A stretch of 64,000 bases of DNA from Sapria himalayana (GCA_029783825.1 JAREIK010014630.1:1-64000); one strand, 5' to 3'; numbered from the stretch's first letter, positions 40,124 through 53,059 are shown. Notes: generated from the sequence alone by a model not told the origin. Numbers and translations: made by a program.

Positions 40124-40631
40124 CAGTAGTAGTAGTAGTAGTAGTAGCAGCGACAGTAGTGGCATCAGTGGAAGCGGCAACGGCTCCAGTGGTGGCTGCG
40201 GGAGCAGTAGGGGCTGCAACGGTGGCAGCAGTGGCGGGAGCGGCAGTGACATGAGCGATGACATCGGAGGTAGCGGTAGTAGCCACAGCAGCGGCTGCTT
40301 TGGAAGCAGCGGCGGCAGCAGCTGTAGCACTTGCTACATTGGAAGTAGCGGCAGCACCGGTAGCATTGGTAGTTGTGGCAGAGGCGGCAACGGCAGTAGC
40401 GGCGGCAGTGATAGCAGCTGTGGTGGTGGTAGCAGCAGTAGCAATAGCGGTATCGACAGCTGTAGCATTCAGCGGTAGCATTGGCAGTGGGAGCAGCGGC
40501 CAGCGGCGGTAGCCACGATAGCCGAGGTAGCTACGGCAACAGCGGCGGTGGCGACAGTAGCAATGGTATTGGTAGTGACAGTGGCAGGGATAGCAATGGT
40601 AAGAGTGGCAGTGGGAGTAGCAACAACAACA
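40124..40631 (+). repeat. GC-rich triplet block C
   Basis: About 508 bp of the same triplets. It starts with a pure (AGT)n run near 40126-40147 and ends with (AAC)n near 40619-40631. Pure triplet runs at both edges fit growth by trinucleotide slippage. Confidence 0.8.
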
Positions 40632-40683
40632 CAAAATGAGATATATACCTATGAAGAAAGTTAGTATATACGTACATATAATA

Positions 40684-40753
40684 CTACAATATTTTATGTA
40701 CATATATACTAAGTATATTTGTACTCAGTTTATATGTACACATAATATTGCTA
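40684..40753 (+). other. Predicted 70-nt hairpin, unit C
   Basis: Arms of about 32 nt. The outer stem reads ACAATATT on the left with AATATTG on the right, where unit A has TAGTATT with AATACTA, so both sides changed together. The inner stem is weaker than in A and D. Confidence 0.6.
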
Positions 40754-41319
40754 TTTTTATATACATATCAGCAGTAATATATGTACGAGTGAAATGCTAG
40801 TATATATTTACACATATAATACAATATTATATATGTATCAAAACATAACTTTTTTTTAAATTTGAATGAGTGGTTTAAATTTTTTACAGATATGATACCG
40901 CATTATTCCACATACAAAGCTTCTATAAGTGATGGGATTTTTCACTAGACATTATGTACCGTGACTCGGACAACTTTGTCGCATCAGAAAAATGATGATT
41001 GGAGGAACAGAGGGAGAGAAAGCAACGTCAATGAATGTATATATTATACTATATGCACTGTCTGTAGATACATTGATGAATAAGATGAAATAAAATTTTG
41101 TTATTTTTTTTGTTTCAATTGTGTAAAATATTAAATTAGAATAAGATATTAAATTTTTTTACTTTTTATTTATTATAAATTATTTATAGTTTCAATTTTT
41201 ATTCAATTTGATATAAAAATATTAAATTATTTTATTAAAAAATTTTAAAATCATTTAAATTTTGAAATTAATATTGAAATTAAAATATCTAGGAAAAAAT
41301 CCCTTTCTAAATTAGCTAG

Positions 41320-41668
41320 GAAAATATTGAAATTAGCGATGAATTTTTGATCACTAATTTTATTTAGCTAAGGACTATTTCCATCGCTAAAATTTATTGA
41401 CAACATTTTAGTTAGGGAATCAACTATCATTATTTTCGCTTGGCGACGGAAAATCTCATTTATCTTGCTAATTTAGCTATGGAATTTGTGTTTTTTAGCA
41501 AGGGATTTTTCCGTCGCTAACTTTTAAGCTGGGGACACTATCCGTCACTATATTTTAGTAAGAAGCACTTTAGATAAGGAACCGATTCCTCAGTAATCCA
41601 TTGCTATATTATATTTATCGACGGAAAATGCACATTTAGCTAGGGAAATGTCCCTAGCTATATGAGAT
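41320..41668. repeat. Inner CACTA right subterminal repeats
   Basis: AGCGATGAATTT, GGCGACGGAAAA, TCCGTCGCTAA and CCCTAGCTA motifs in both orientations, matching the left block. Confidence 0.8.
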
Positions 41669-41681
41669 TTTTCTTGTAGTG
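41669..41681 (-). repeat. Inner CACTA right terminal inverted repeat
   Basis: TTTTCTTGTAGTG, the exact inverse of the left terminus, followed by target duplication TAG at 41682-41684. Confidence 0.95.
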
Positions 41682-41684
41682 TAG

Positions 41685-42302
41685 TCGTGATCATGATTTT
41701 TAGATTATGAGCTAGTTTTTTTAAAAGATGATGATATGAACTAATTATTGTGTTAAGAGTTTTTTAAATTGTTGCAACATAATTAATGTAAGTTATCTGT
41801 ATTGCTTTTATTTTCAACAATGAACTAAATTAATATTTATTTTTCTAATGAATGTGTGTTTTTTATTATTATGGTTTCTAATTATATAAAATTAAATATA
41901 TTGTAGTAATCTTTTAATTAATATAAAAAAATTTAAATAAAAAGCTATTTTAGCGATGGATATTAAATTTTAGCGATGGAATATTCTGTAGCTAAAATGA
42001 CTCAAAAAGTGTACAAGAAAATAAATTAGTGATATAATACAACAATCCATTGCCATAATAGTGATGACAAATTGAATTCCATAACTAAGTTTAGTGACGG
42101 GATTCTGATTTTCCATCGCTTTTTTAGCGATGGATTGCAAATTTCTATGGCTATTTTAGTGAAGGTTTATTATAAAACATTGCTAAAATAGCAATGGAAA
42201 TCTAAATCCATCTCTATTTTAGCAACGAAAAATTAAATATTGTCACAAAAATAGTGATGGAAAATTAGGATCCGTGGCTACACTTAGCGACGGAAATCCA
42301 TC
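41685..42302 (+). other. Distal end of the outer CACTA, resumed after the inner insertion
   Basis: 41685-41710 gives the last nine codons and TGA of the outer element's second gene. 41711-41940 is AT-rich 3' noncoding DNA. 41941-42302 holds subterminal repeats (TTTTAGCGATGGA, CCATCGCTTTTTTAGCGATGG). The expected TTTTTTTGTAGTG terminus is absent; TCTA-type sequence begins immediately. Confidence 0.8.
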
Positions 42303-45250
42303 TCTCTTTCTGTCTATCTAAGTCTACCATTCTATCTAATTATCTAATTGTGGATCTATCTATCTATATATTTGCCTATCTATCTATCTATCTATATATC
42401 TATCAATCGATCTATCTATCTATCTATAAATCTTACTATCTATCTATATATTAATATATCTATTTGTCTATTTATTTGTCTATCTATCTATCTTTCTTTC
42501 TATCTTTCTATCTATCTATCAGTAAATCAATCAAGTAATCTATCTGTCTATGTATATATTTAACTATCTGTCTAAATACCTATATATCTATATGTCTTTC
42601 TATTTTATAACTATCTTTATATCTTTTCTATCTATCTATTTATCTATTTGTTAATCTACCTAACTATTTTTCTATGTATCTATCTATCTATATGTCGATC
42701 TATCTATCATTGTATTTATCTATCTTTCTATATTTTTATTTATCTATCTATCTATATATTTATCTATCTATCTATCTATCAATATAACTGTATATCTATC
42801 TGTCTATCTATCTATATATTTACCTATCTATTTATTTACCTATCTATCTGTATATCTATCTGTCTTTCTATCTATGTATCTATATATTTAGCTAATTATC
42901 TATTTATCTATTTATTTGTGTATCTATCTGACTATATATCTGTTTATCTATCTGCGTACCTATTTATCTATCTGCGTACCTATTTATCTATCTATATATC
43001 TATCTATATATCTATCTATTTATATATCAATCAATCTATCTATCTATCTATCTATTTGTCTATCTATCTATCTATCCGTCTATTAATTGATCTATCTAAT
43101 AATCTATCTATCTATTTGTTTCTTTATCAGTCATGTATCTATCTATATATCTATATATATTTCTATCTATAATTCAATCTATCTATCTATCCATCTATCC
43201 ATCTATCTATCTATCTATTAAATTTCTCTATCTATATATATGTCTAACTATATGTCTATCTATCTATCTATTTATATACCTTACTATCTTACTTTCTTTG
43301 TATCTATCTATCTATCTATTTACCTATCTATCTATATCTTAATCTATATATCTGTCTATCTATCTGTCTATCTATTTGCCTAATAAAATATCAATATATC
43401 TGTCTATATAATTGTCAATCTATCTGTTTATCTATTTGTATACCTATCAGTCTATCAATATGTCTATCTATATGTCAATCAATCTCTCTATGAAACTTTC
43501 TATTAAACTGTCTATAAATTTGTCTATTAATCTTCCTATCAATCTGATTATCAATCATTCTATCAATCAAACTATCTATCTATCTATTTATCTGTTTATT
43601 TATCTGTTTATCTATCTATTAATTTATTTATCAAACTTTATATCAATCTATCTATCAATCTATATTTCTCTATCTATTGGTCAATCAATCAATCAATTTT
43701 TTTATCTATCTGTCTGTCTGTCTATTTGTCTATCTAAAAATCAATATATTTATCAATTAATCTATTTTTCTAACTATCTTTCAATGTGTCTATCTAACTG
43801 TCTATCAATTGATCTTTCTATCTTTCTATTAGTTACTATTTTCCATATCTAACTATCTATCAATAAATATGTCTGTCTATATTTAATATATCCATCCATC
43901 TATCTGTCAATATATCTTTCTATCTATCTATCTATATATCTATCTATCTATCTATTTGTATATCTATCTATTTATCTATTTATCTACCAATCTATGTACC
44001 TATTTATCTAACTATCTATTTATTTGTCTATCTATCAGTTTATCTATATATTTATTTAGATATCTATCTATCTATTTGTCTAATAATATTCAATATATCT
44101 ATTTATATAATTGTCTATATATCTCTCTACCTATCAGTCTATCAATATGTCTATCTATATGTCATTCAATCTATCTAACAAACTTTCAACAATCTAGTTA
44201 TAAATTTGTCTATTAATCTTTCTATCAATCTAACTTTCAATCTTTGTATCAATCTATCTATCATTCTGTCTATCTATCTATCTATTTATCTATATATCTA
44301 TTAATATATTTGTCTATTTATCTATATATTGGTCTATCTATCAATCTATATATCATGTCTATCTATCGGTCAATCAATCAATCAATCTATCTATCTGTCT
44401 ATCTGTCTATCTAAAACTCAATCTATCTATCAATTAATCTATCTATCTATATTTCTTTCTATATGTCTATCTATATGTCTATCAATTGATCATTCTATGT
44501 TTTTATCTGTTTATGTATATGTCTATCTATTTATATTTCTATCTATCAATTTATTTCTCTATCTAATTATCTATCAATAAATATGTTTGTCAATATTACT
44601 ATATATCTATCTATCAATAAATATATCTTTTTGTCTAACTATTTTTTTATCTATCTATTTATTTATCTATCTATCTATCTATCTGTATATATATCTATTT
44701 ATTTATTTTTCTACCAATCTATCTACCTATTTATCTACTAATCTATTTATCTATTTATCTATCTGTCTATGAATTTGTATATCAATCTGTCTATCAATCT
44801 TTCTATCATTATCTCTATCAATCTATTAATTAATCTTATATCATTCTATCTATAAAATTATCTATATATCTATCAATCTATCTGTCAATCTATCTATCTT
44901 CCTATCTATCTATTTGTATATATATCTATCTATCTTTTGTCTATCTATCTTTCTATCTATTTAACTATCTATCTATATGGGTATCTATCTTTGTATCTAT
45001 ATGTCTTTCTATATGTATATCAATCTATCTATCTATCTATATAGTTGTCTATATAATGATCAATCAATCAATCTTTCTGTCTATCTATCTGACTATATCT
45101 TCATCTATCTTTCTATCTATCTCTATTTCAATCTCTGTTTCTTTCTATGTGGCTATCTATCTATATGTCTATCTATCTATTTGTCTATCTATATATCTAC
45201 TATCTATCTATCTGTTTGTCTGTCTATCTAATTATATATCTATATATTGA
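42303..45250. repeat. Degenerate TCTA array, right part
   Basis: Same polarity and character as 14497-17811, consistent with one array split by the outer CACTA. A 20-bp unit containing TTTATCTATCTGCGTACC is tandemly doubled at 42941-42980. The open frames (up to 174 aa) are repeat artefacts. Confidence 0.95.
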
Positions 45251-45290
45251 TATAACTAACTTTATATATATATAGACATATAGATAGATA
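45230..45290. other. Abrupt polarity switch, TCTA to GATA
   Basis: Within about 30 bp (TGATATAACTAACTTTA then TATATATATAGACATAT) the + strand changes from TCTA to GATA units with no unrelated spacer. The two flanks are mutually complementary and could form a very large, imperfect fold-back. Confidence 0.75.
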
Positions 45291-45433
45291 AAAAGATAGA
45301 CAGATAGATTATTTGATTATTTTAAAAATAGACAGATAGATAGACATATAGATATAGATATATATATATATCAATAGATAGATAGACATAGAGATATACA
45401 AATAGATAGAAAGATAGATAAAGATACAAATAC

Positions 45434-45464
<31 letters not shown>

Positions 45465-47024
45465 GAAAGATACACATAAAGATAATTAGATACATAGACA
45501 TATGGATAGATAAAAAGATAGACAAAGAGATTAATTGATTTTTATATAAAAAGAGAGATAAATAATAATATAGATACACACACACACACAGATAGATAGA
45601 TAGATGGATAAATTGATAGATAAATTGATAGATAGTCAGATAGATAGAAATATATATATATATAGAAAGATAGTTAGAAAATAGATAAACAAATAGATTC
45701 ATAGATTGATAAATATAGAGATAGACAGATAGATAGTAAATAGACACATTGATAGAACTATAGAAACATACATAGATAGATGCATAGATAGAGAGAGACA
45801 TTGACAAAAAGATAGATAGATAGATACATAGAAAGATAAACAAATAGATAGAAAAATAGATAAATAGATAGATAGATAGACAAATAGATAAATAGATAAA
45901 TAGATAGATATATAGAGATATATATTGGTAGACAGATATATCTATAGATAAAAAGATGGATAGTTAGAAAAGATAAATAGATAGATGCAAGAATAGATAG
46001 ACAAATATATATAAAGATATATAGATAGATAGATTGATAGATAGTATGATACATAGGTTTATAGACAACTTGATTGATTAATTTATAGATAGATTGATAG
46101 AAAGATAGTTAGACAGACATATAGATAGATAGATAGATATACAGATAGATAGATAGAAACATAGACAAACAGATAGATAGACAAATATATAGATAGACGG
46201 ATAGATAGTCATATTATTTGATAGACAGATAGATAGTCAGATTATTTGTTAGATAGATAGATAGATAGAATATTAAACATATAGATAGATAGATAGATAG
46301 ATAGATTAACAGATCTTTTAGACATGAAGAAAGATATATAGATAGACAAATCAATAGATGGATAGATAGATAAAAAGATAGAAAGATAGATATATAGATA
46401 GTTAGTTAGACAGAAAGATAAATAAATATATAGATAGGCAGAAATATAGATAGATAGTTAGATATATAAATATACAGATAGATAGATAGATTGATTGATT
46501 AACAAATAGATAGATTGGTACACAAATATATATATATATATATATATACACATAGATTGATCGATATATTGATAGATAGATTGAAAGTCATATGCATAGT
46601 TAGATTGATATAAATAATAGATAGATTTATAGATAGATTGATAGACATATCAATAAAAAAATAAATAGATAGATAGTTAAATAGAGAGATAGATAGAAAG
46701 ATATATAGACAGATAGATAGATAGAAAGATATATAGTTAGATAGAAAGATAGATAGATAGAGAAATAAATAGATATATAGATAGACAAATAGATAGACAG
46801 ATAGATTGACATATTGAAAGAAAGATAGTTAGATAGACAGATAGATAGACATATATATATATATATATATCAAATATAAGCATTACGATAAACATATAAA
46901 TATATAGAAAGATAGATAGATATATAAATAGATAGATAGACAAATATATAGATATTTACATAGACAAATAGAAAGAAAAATAGATAGATAGATAGATAGA
47001 TAAACAAAAAGAAAGTCACATTGA

Positions 47025-47080
47025 AGACATATTAATAGACATATTGATAGACATATTGATAGACATATTGATAGACATAT
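47025..47080. repeat. 12-bp minisatellite (AGACATATTGAT)n
   Basis: About 4.7 copies; the first has AGACATATTAAT. The unit is three tetramers long, showing how the array makes higher-order units. Confidence 0.85.
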
Positions 47081-47900
47081 AGATACACTCAGAAAAATAG
47101 ATAGATAGATAAAAACATATAAAAATAGATAGAGATATTGATAGACAAATATATAGACAAAAAGATCGACAAACAGATAGATAGATTGACAGATAAATAT
47201 ATAGATAGATATATAAATTTGTACAAAGATAGATAAATAGATATATAGACATATAATAGACTGATCAACAAATATGTAGATAGGTAGATGAGTAGAAAGC
47301 TAGATATACAAATAGAAAAATAGTTAGATAGATAGATAGACATATAGATGGATAGATTGATAGGTGATATATATATTGATAGATTGATAGGTGATAGATA
47401 TATTGATAGATAAATAGATACATAGATTTACTGAAAGACTGATAGATGTATTTATAGTTAAATAGTCAGATAGTTTGGAAAATAGATATATAGACAATTA
47501 GAAAGATACACACATATATAAATACACAAATAGATATAGAGATATGTAGAGTGATAGATGGGTAGATAGATAGACAGATATATAGATAGATAAACTAATA
47601 AACAGAGACATATAAACATATAGTCAAATAGATAGATATACAAATTGAAAAATTTATTGATAGACTGATAGAATGATAGATAGACATATATATAGTTAGA
47701 TAGATATCTAGATAGATAAATAGATAGATAGATAGACAAATAGATATATAATTAGATAGTTAGACATATTAACATATAGATAGATTGATTGATTATTTAA
47801 CAAATTGACAGATATATAGATTTACATAATGACAAATAAACATATATAGATAGACAAAAAAGTAGATTGGAGGATAAGGAGATAAAAATATAGATAGTTT

Positions 47901-47904
<4 letters not shown>

Positions 47905-47958
<54 letters not shown>
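47905..47958. repeat. (TA)n microsatellite
   Basis: About 27 uninterrupted TA units within the GATA array. Confidence 0.9.
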
Positions 47959-47962
<4 letters not shown>

Positions 47963-49340
47963 TATAGCCTGATAGATAGATTGAAAGATAGTCAGATAGA
48001 TAGATAGATAGATAGGTAGATAGTTAAACAGATAGATAGATAGACATATAGATAGATAGATAGACAAATAGCCTGATAAAAAGTCAGATAAAAAGGTAGA
48101 TAGATAGATACACAAATAGTGATATAGAAAGTTAGAGAGATAAATAATTAGGCCGATAAGTAGATATGCAGAAAGACAGATATATAGATAGACAAATAGA
48201 TAGATAGTCTGATAGATAAATTGATAGATAGCTAGATAGACATATTGACAGATAGATAGTAATATAGATAGAAAAAAAGAAAGATTGATAGAAATTTAAA
48301 TAGATAGACTAATATATTAATAGTCAGATTGATAGATAAAGAGTTAGATAGTTATACAAATAGATATATAGACAAATAGATAGATAGATAAATAGCTATA
48401 CAGATTGGCTAATCAATAGATAGATTGTTAGATTGATAGACAAATATAATTGTAGACATATAGATAGAAAAATAGATAAATAGATAGCTAGATAGATAGA
48501 CAAATAGACTTATAGAAAGAGAAAAAGATAGATAGAAAGGTAGATAGATAGACAAATAGAAAAAATAAAGTTAGTCAGATAAAAAAAAGGTAGATAGGGA
48601 GATGGATATAAAAGTAGATATACATATAGACAAATAGTAATATATATGGATAGATAGATAGACTGATCGATAACCAAAAAGGTAGATATATAGATAGATA
48701 GATAGCCAGAAAGATAGATAGATAGACAGACAAACAGATAGATAAATAGATAGGAAGATAGATATAATGATAGATAAATAGATAGATTATTAGATTCATT
48801 GTTCGATTGATAGTTAAATAGTTAGATAGTTAGTAAAATAGATATATAGACAAATAGACAAATCTACATATGAACAAATATCCCAATAGATTGAAAAATA
48901 GGAAGATAGATAAATAGGTAGATAGATATACAGGTAGATAGATATATAGATGGAAAGATATATATATATATTGACTAATACACTGATGGATTGAAACAAA
49001 ATTAGATAGTTAGAAAGATATACAGATAGAACGATATATAGTTTGATAATTACAAAGATATAAAATTAGGTAATTAGAGATTCAGACAAAAGACAAAAAA
49101 ATAAATACACTAATTGAAAAATAGATAGATAGAAAGATAGATAGACAGACTGATTGATTGATTGACATATAGATAGACAGGCAGATAGATACATAGATAG
49201 ATAGGTAGATAAACAAATAGAAAAATAGATTTTTAGATAGATATATAGATATGTAGATATATAGGTAGATAGAAAGATAGACAAATAGTTAGATAAATAG
49301 ATTGATAGATATACTATAATGAAGATAATCAAATATATAT

Positions 49341-49640
49341 CACTACAAAAAAAATCACAAATAACTTGGAAATATTCTCTAGCTAAATAGGATTTTACTG
49401 TTGCTAAAACAGAATAACGATGGATAAATGACCGAAGTTTTCCAAAACTAATGTGCTCATTGCAAAAAATTAATGTTCGAAAAATTCCCTATCAAAAAAT
49501 TTTTAACGACATAATATTCCCTAGCTAAATTTATTTTTTCCCTTACTAATTTTGATCGTATTTTAGATTTACAGAAAAGTCCCTAGCTAAATTAGCGAGA
49601 GGAAAAATCCCTAGATATTTTCATTCCAAAATTATTTTTA
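49341..49640 (+). mobile_element. CACTA element 5' terminus with subterminal repeats (third element)
   Basis: The GATA array stops at CACTACAAAAAAAATCAC (49341), followed by TCCCTAGCTAAATT, GTTGCTAAAA and AACGATGGAT motifs like those of the inner element. No matching right terminus with subterminal repeats was found before the window end, so the element is truncated, rearranged or ends outside. No transposase gene is visible downstream. Confidence 0.75.
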
Positions 49641-51647
49641 CTATTTTAATTTTTTACAAAAAAATTGATTACATATTTTTAAGTTTTTATATTAAATTAA
49701 ATAAAAACATAAACTATAAACCATAATTTATATTTAACAAAATATAAAAGCAATTAATAAATTTTGTTGATACTATATATTACATTATTAAAACAAAAAC
49801 ATAACAAACTTATATTACATCTTCATCAATACATCTAACGACATTGCATAAAGTATAATCTATTCATGAAATTGACGTTCCTTTCTCTCCCCTAGCTCAT
49901 CTAGTCACCAGTGAAGAAATCATAGCCATATTTCTGTATCGCACCTTTCTAAGATAAAAAAACAAACAAAAAATAATGACCCACCTCAAGTCTCTACCTT
50001 GATAATTTATTGCGGAAGAATGAAAATGATCCACCTCGGCACGAACATCAACCATCGTGTATTGAACATGAAGGCTTCGAAAAATGAAGGAGCCCCAATA
50101 GGAGTGATCATCAGCTTCTACTAGCAGAATCCTTCTTTTAATTATTGTTTTATTTAAAGAAAAAAATGCAAAACAAGACTATTGTTTTCCACTTTAATAA
50201 GAAGCACATGCAAAGCATTCCTGAAAAGCAAAAGTACACACTCATATTTTAAAATTATTAGAAATGATAATTTTAATGAGAACTAGACATTTTCTAGATC
50301 CTCAAACCTCTAAACACATCTTTCTACCATTATCCTAACAAATCAAACCAAAGAATGGAGTAGTGAGACCAATGTGTGGTGGAAATCATACCCAAATAAG
50401 ATTCTGGATCAGGTTATGTCATTAGAAGTAACCCTAAATTTTTATTGGTGTCCATTATATATAACTACATCTACAACATGTATAACTACATGCTTCAGAA
50501 ACTTAATATCCATTCATATCATTCATCTCATTCATATATGTTTTTTTGGATATTATATAAATCTTTATCATTTTCCCAAATATTTTAGGAACTTAAAATT
50601 AATTTTTTCAACCTTAAATGTATTTTTATTGTATTTTTAAAAGTTTGTATTAATCATTAAGCTTTAATATGTTTAGGGTTTGTATTTTTGTTCCATTTAA
50701 TATCATTTAACTAAATTTGATTTCTAATAAAATATTCATTTGTTAAAATTTATGTTGTAAATTTTAAAACAAATAACAATATGTATGTGAAATAAATATT
50801 AAAAAATTTTAAAAAATATATATGTGATGTAGTTTCATTTTACAAAGATAAAACTTAAAAAATAAAATTTATTTACAAAATAAAAATTGCACCTTATAAT
50901 ATGCAATATGTTATATTTATTATAAATAAACAATGTTTGAAATGTATCTATTAATTACAAAAAAAACATTGTCATGTATTCAATTTGAAAAAAAAAATTT
51001 AAAAATAATTATTTAAAAATACAAATTCATATATTTATATGGGCATTTATAAATTTTGAATAAAATAAAAAAAATAATTAATTGTAGAAAAATTTACTCA
51101 TGTTTTTATATGGTAATATATTTTCTTTGAATAGAATTAAAGAAATAATTGATTTTTTACGAAACATTAAAAGCATTTATTTATATGCACTACATTATAT
51201 TTGTTTGAATTTTAAAGTTTCTAAAAATTTATTAATAACACTAAATAACAGGTAAAAATTTATAGATATTAATATTTTAATTAAAAAATTATATAGAAAA
51301 ACAAAAACAATATTATCTATTTATAAACTATATTTTCGTTTTTAACATGATGGTAAAAATAAAATAATTTACAAATATGCCAACTTCATTTATTTATATT
51401 AGTATAATGATATTTATTTTAATATAAATATTAAAAAACAACTATTTGAATAAAATAGAAGCTCATATATTTAATTCATAATTTCATTTTACACATTAAT
51501 ATGCTTCACACACACACACACACACACATAAACACACACACACAAATATTTGTTTTAAATATAAAAATTTACAATATTTTATACATTGTGTACAATATAT
51601 AATAATTTATTTTAATTAAATTTTCAAAATCAAAAAATTTTAAATAC

Positions 51648-51694
<47 letters not shown>

Positions 51695-52519
51695 ATAGTT
51701 TCTTGTGTAACTTTATAAATACATTATGTATATAGGTATGTGTGTGTGTTTGTGTGGGTGTACAGTAGCATATGCATGCATACAAGTATATACACACAAC
51801 TTTGAAAATGTAGATACATGTGTGAATATATACAAAAGTACAAAAATGTGTATGCTGATATATAATGTATAGTAATGTATATGGATGTATAAATGTGTGT
51901 GTGTGTAGGAGAGTGTATATGCACATATATATTAATGCTTATATATGTAAATATCAACATTAATTTTGAGAATAAAAATACATTAGCACATAAATATTAA
52001 CATATTCCACAAATTCTTGAGAGTTGGAGCAAAAAGTGACATTATTTCAAGATACTACTAATCTCCCATCTGTAATACTTTGCCTCAAAATTTTATCAGA
52101 GTACTACTTCCAATGATAAGGTTCATTTGATACTACATACCATGGAGTTGCATTTTTATTCAATATTAGAATTTGTTCAAATAAAAAAATCTATCTAATA
52201 TCTTCTTCATCAACTCTTCTATCTTCTTTTTCTAGTCTTTATAAGCTATTTTTAATTTTGATTATATGTGCATTTCTTATCTAAAATCTCTAGTAAAAAC
52301 TATTATAATAGTAAAATTTATCAAATCAATCTAGGCCTGACATCTTTCTATTCTATGAGATATTTGATTATAGAATATTTATTATATACTATGACTTTGG
52401 TTCCCACTAAATATGATATTAACTTGCCAAAAGAAAAGATTGTTGATACAAGTTCTTTCTCTATAGTGGGGTAATTCAATTGGGCATTTGAGGGCATGTT
52501 GCTATCATAGTATATGATA
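49641..52519. other. AT-rich noncoding region right of the third CACTA terminus
   Basis: 49900-50130 has near-balanced composition but no recognisable protein. 50640-51480 is almost featureless AT-rich DNA. Two (CA)n tracts lie at about 51506-51544 and 51652-51684. Part of 49680-49830 resembles the AT-rich 5' region of the outer element in style, but I could not align it firmly. Confidence 0.5.
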
Positions 52520-53059
52520 ATTATTTATAAATATTTGTATAACTATATAAAACTCTTCATAATTATATTTAACTATATTTGTTACTATGTAAACTATTTT
52601 TATAACTATATTAATAACTATATTAATAACTATCTTTTTTAATTTTATAATATTATATAACTATATGTGTAATTTTATATAAATATATTTTTAAGAAAAT
52701 ATATCATATGTATAATAATATATAACTATATATAATTGTATTTTACTAAATGTTTAGCTATAAAAATGTTATATATAACTATATCTTTAACTACATACAT
52801 ATTTATAACTATATATGTATTACTATATATAAATATTTGTATAACCATGTAATACTCTATATAATTAAATATAACTATATTTGTATCTATGTATACATGT
52901 ATGTATTCATATAATTAAATCTATATATTTTTTTTATAACTTTGTATATATTTATGTATAACTACTTTTAACTACTTGTATGAATATATCTACATATAAT
53001 TATATGTTTAACTATAACTCTAATTTCAATTATATATACTATAGGTATAAGAACATATA

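Larger units (their letters stand above)
39978..41225 (+). repeat. GC-block tandem unit C (about 1.25 kb)
   Basis: Third tandem copy. The leader (GCTGTATGACAATCAACTTT, then GGGTAGTGTTTTAGCC), GC block, hairpin and tail with GTCAATGAATG are all present. The tail is more diverged than in A and B, and the unit runs into the right subterminal repeats of the element. Confidence 0.82.
27410..41681 (+). mobile_element. Inner CACTA element, 14.27 kb, complete ends and TAG target duplication
   Basis: It begins CACTACAAGAAAA at 27410-27422 and ends with the exact inverse TTTTCTTGTAGTG at 41669-41681. It is flanked by TAG at 27407-27409 and TAG at 41682-41684, the 3-bp duplication typical of CACTA elements. 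Both ends carry GCGACGGA and CCCTAGCTAA subterminal repeats. Inside are a 5' leader, tandem repeats, remnants of two + strand transposase genes, and three tandem GC-block units that make up almost a third of the element. The coding parts are broken, so it is non-autonomous now, although its termini look intact and could still be mobilised in trans by a related transposase (inference). Confidence 0.95.
17812..42302 (+). mobile_element. Outer CACTA (En/Spm) element, decayed, interrupted by a second CACTA element
   Basis: A TNP2 gene and a Transposase_24-type gene lie on the + strand between blocks of TAGCGATGGA-type subterminal repeats. The left end TAGTACAAAAAAA differs at two positions from a CACTACAAAAAAA terminus. 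The right terminus is missing: subterminal repeats run straight into TCTA sequence near 42302. TCTA array of the same polarity lies on both sides, so the element inserted into the array. Without the inner element it is about 10.2 kb, a normal size for an autonomous CACTA, but stops and frameshifts throughout show it is dead. Confidence 0.85.
45262..49340. repeat. Degenerate GATA/GACA array, right block
   Basis: GATA polarity as in 1-13958. It contains a 12-bp minisatellite (47025-47080), a (CA)n tract near 45578-45590 and several TA tracts, the longest at 47905-47958. It ends directly at a CACTA terminus. Confidence 0.95.

Noticed and set aside
1..49340. Centromeric satellite or CRISPR-like array.
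   Set aside because: There is no monomer of 100-200 bp and no repeat-spacer organisation, only degenerate tetramers.
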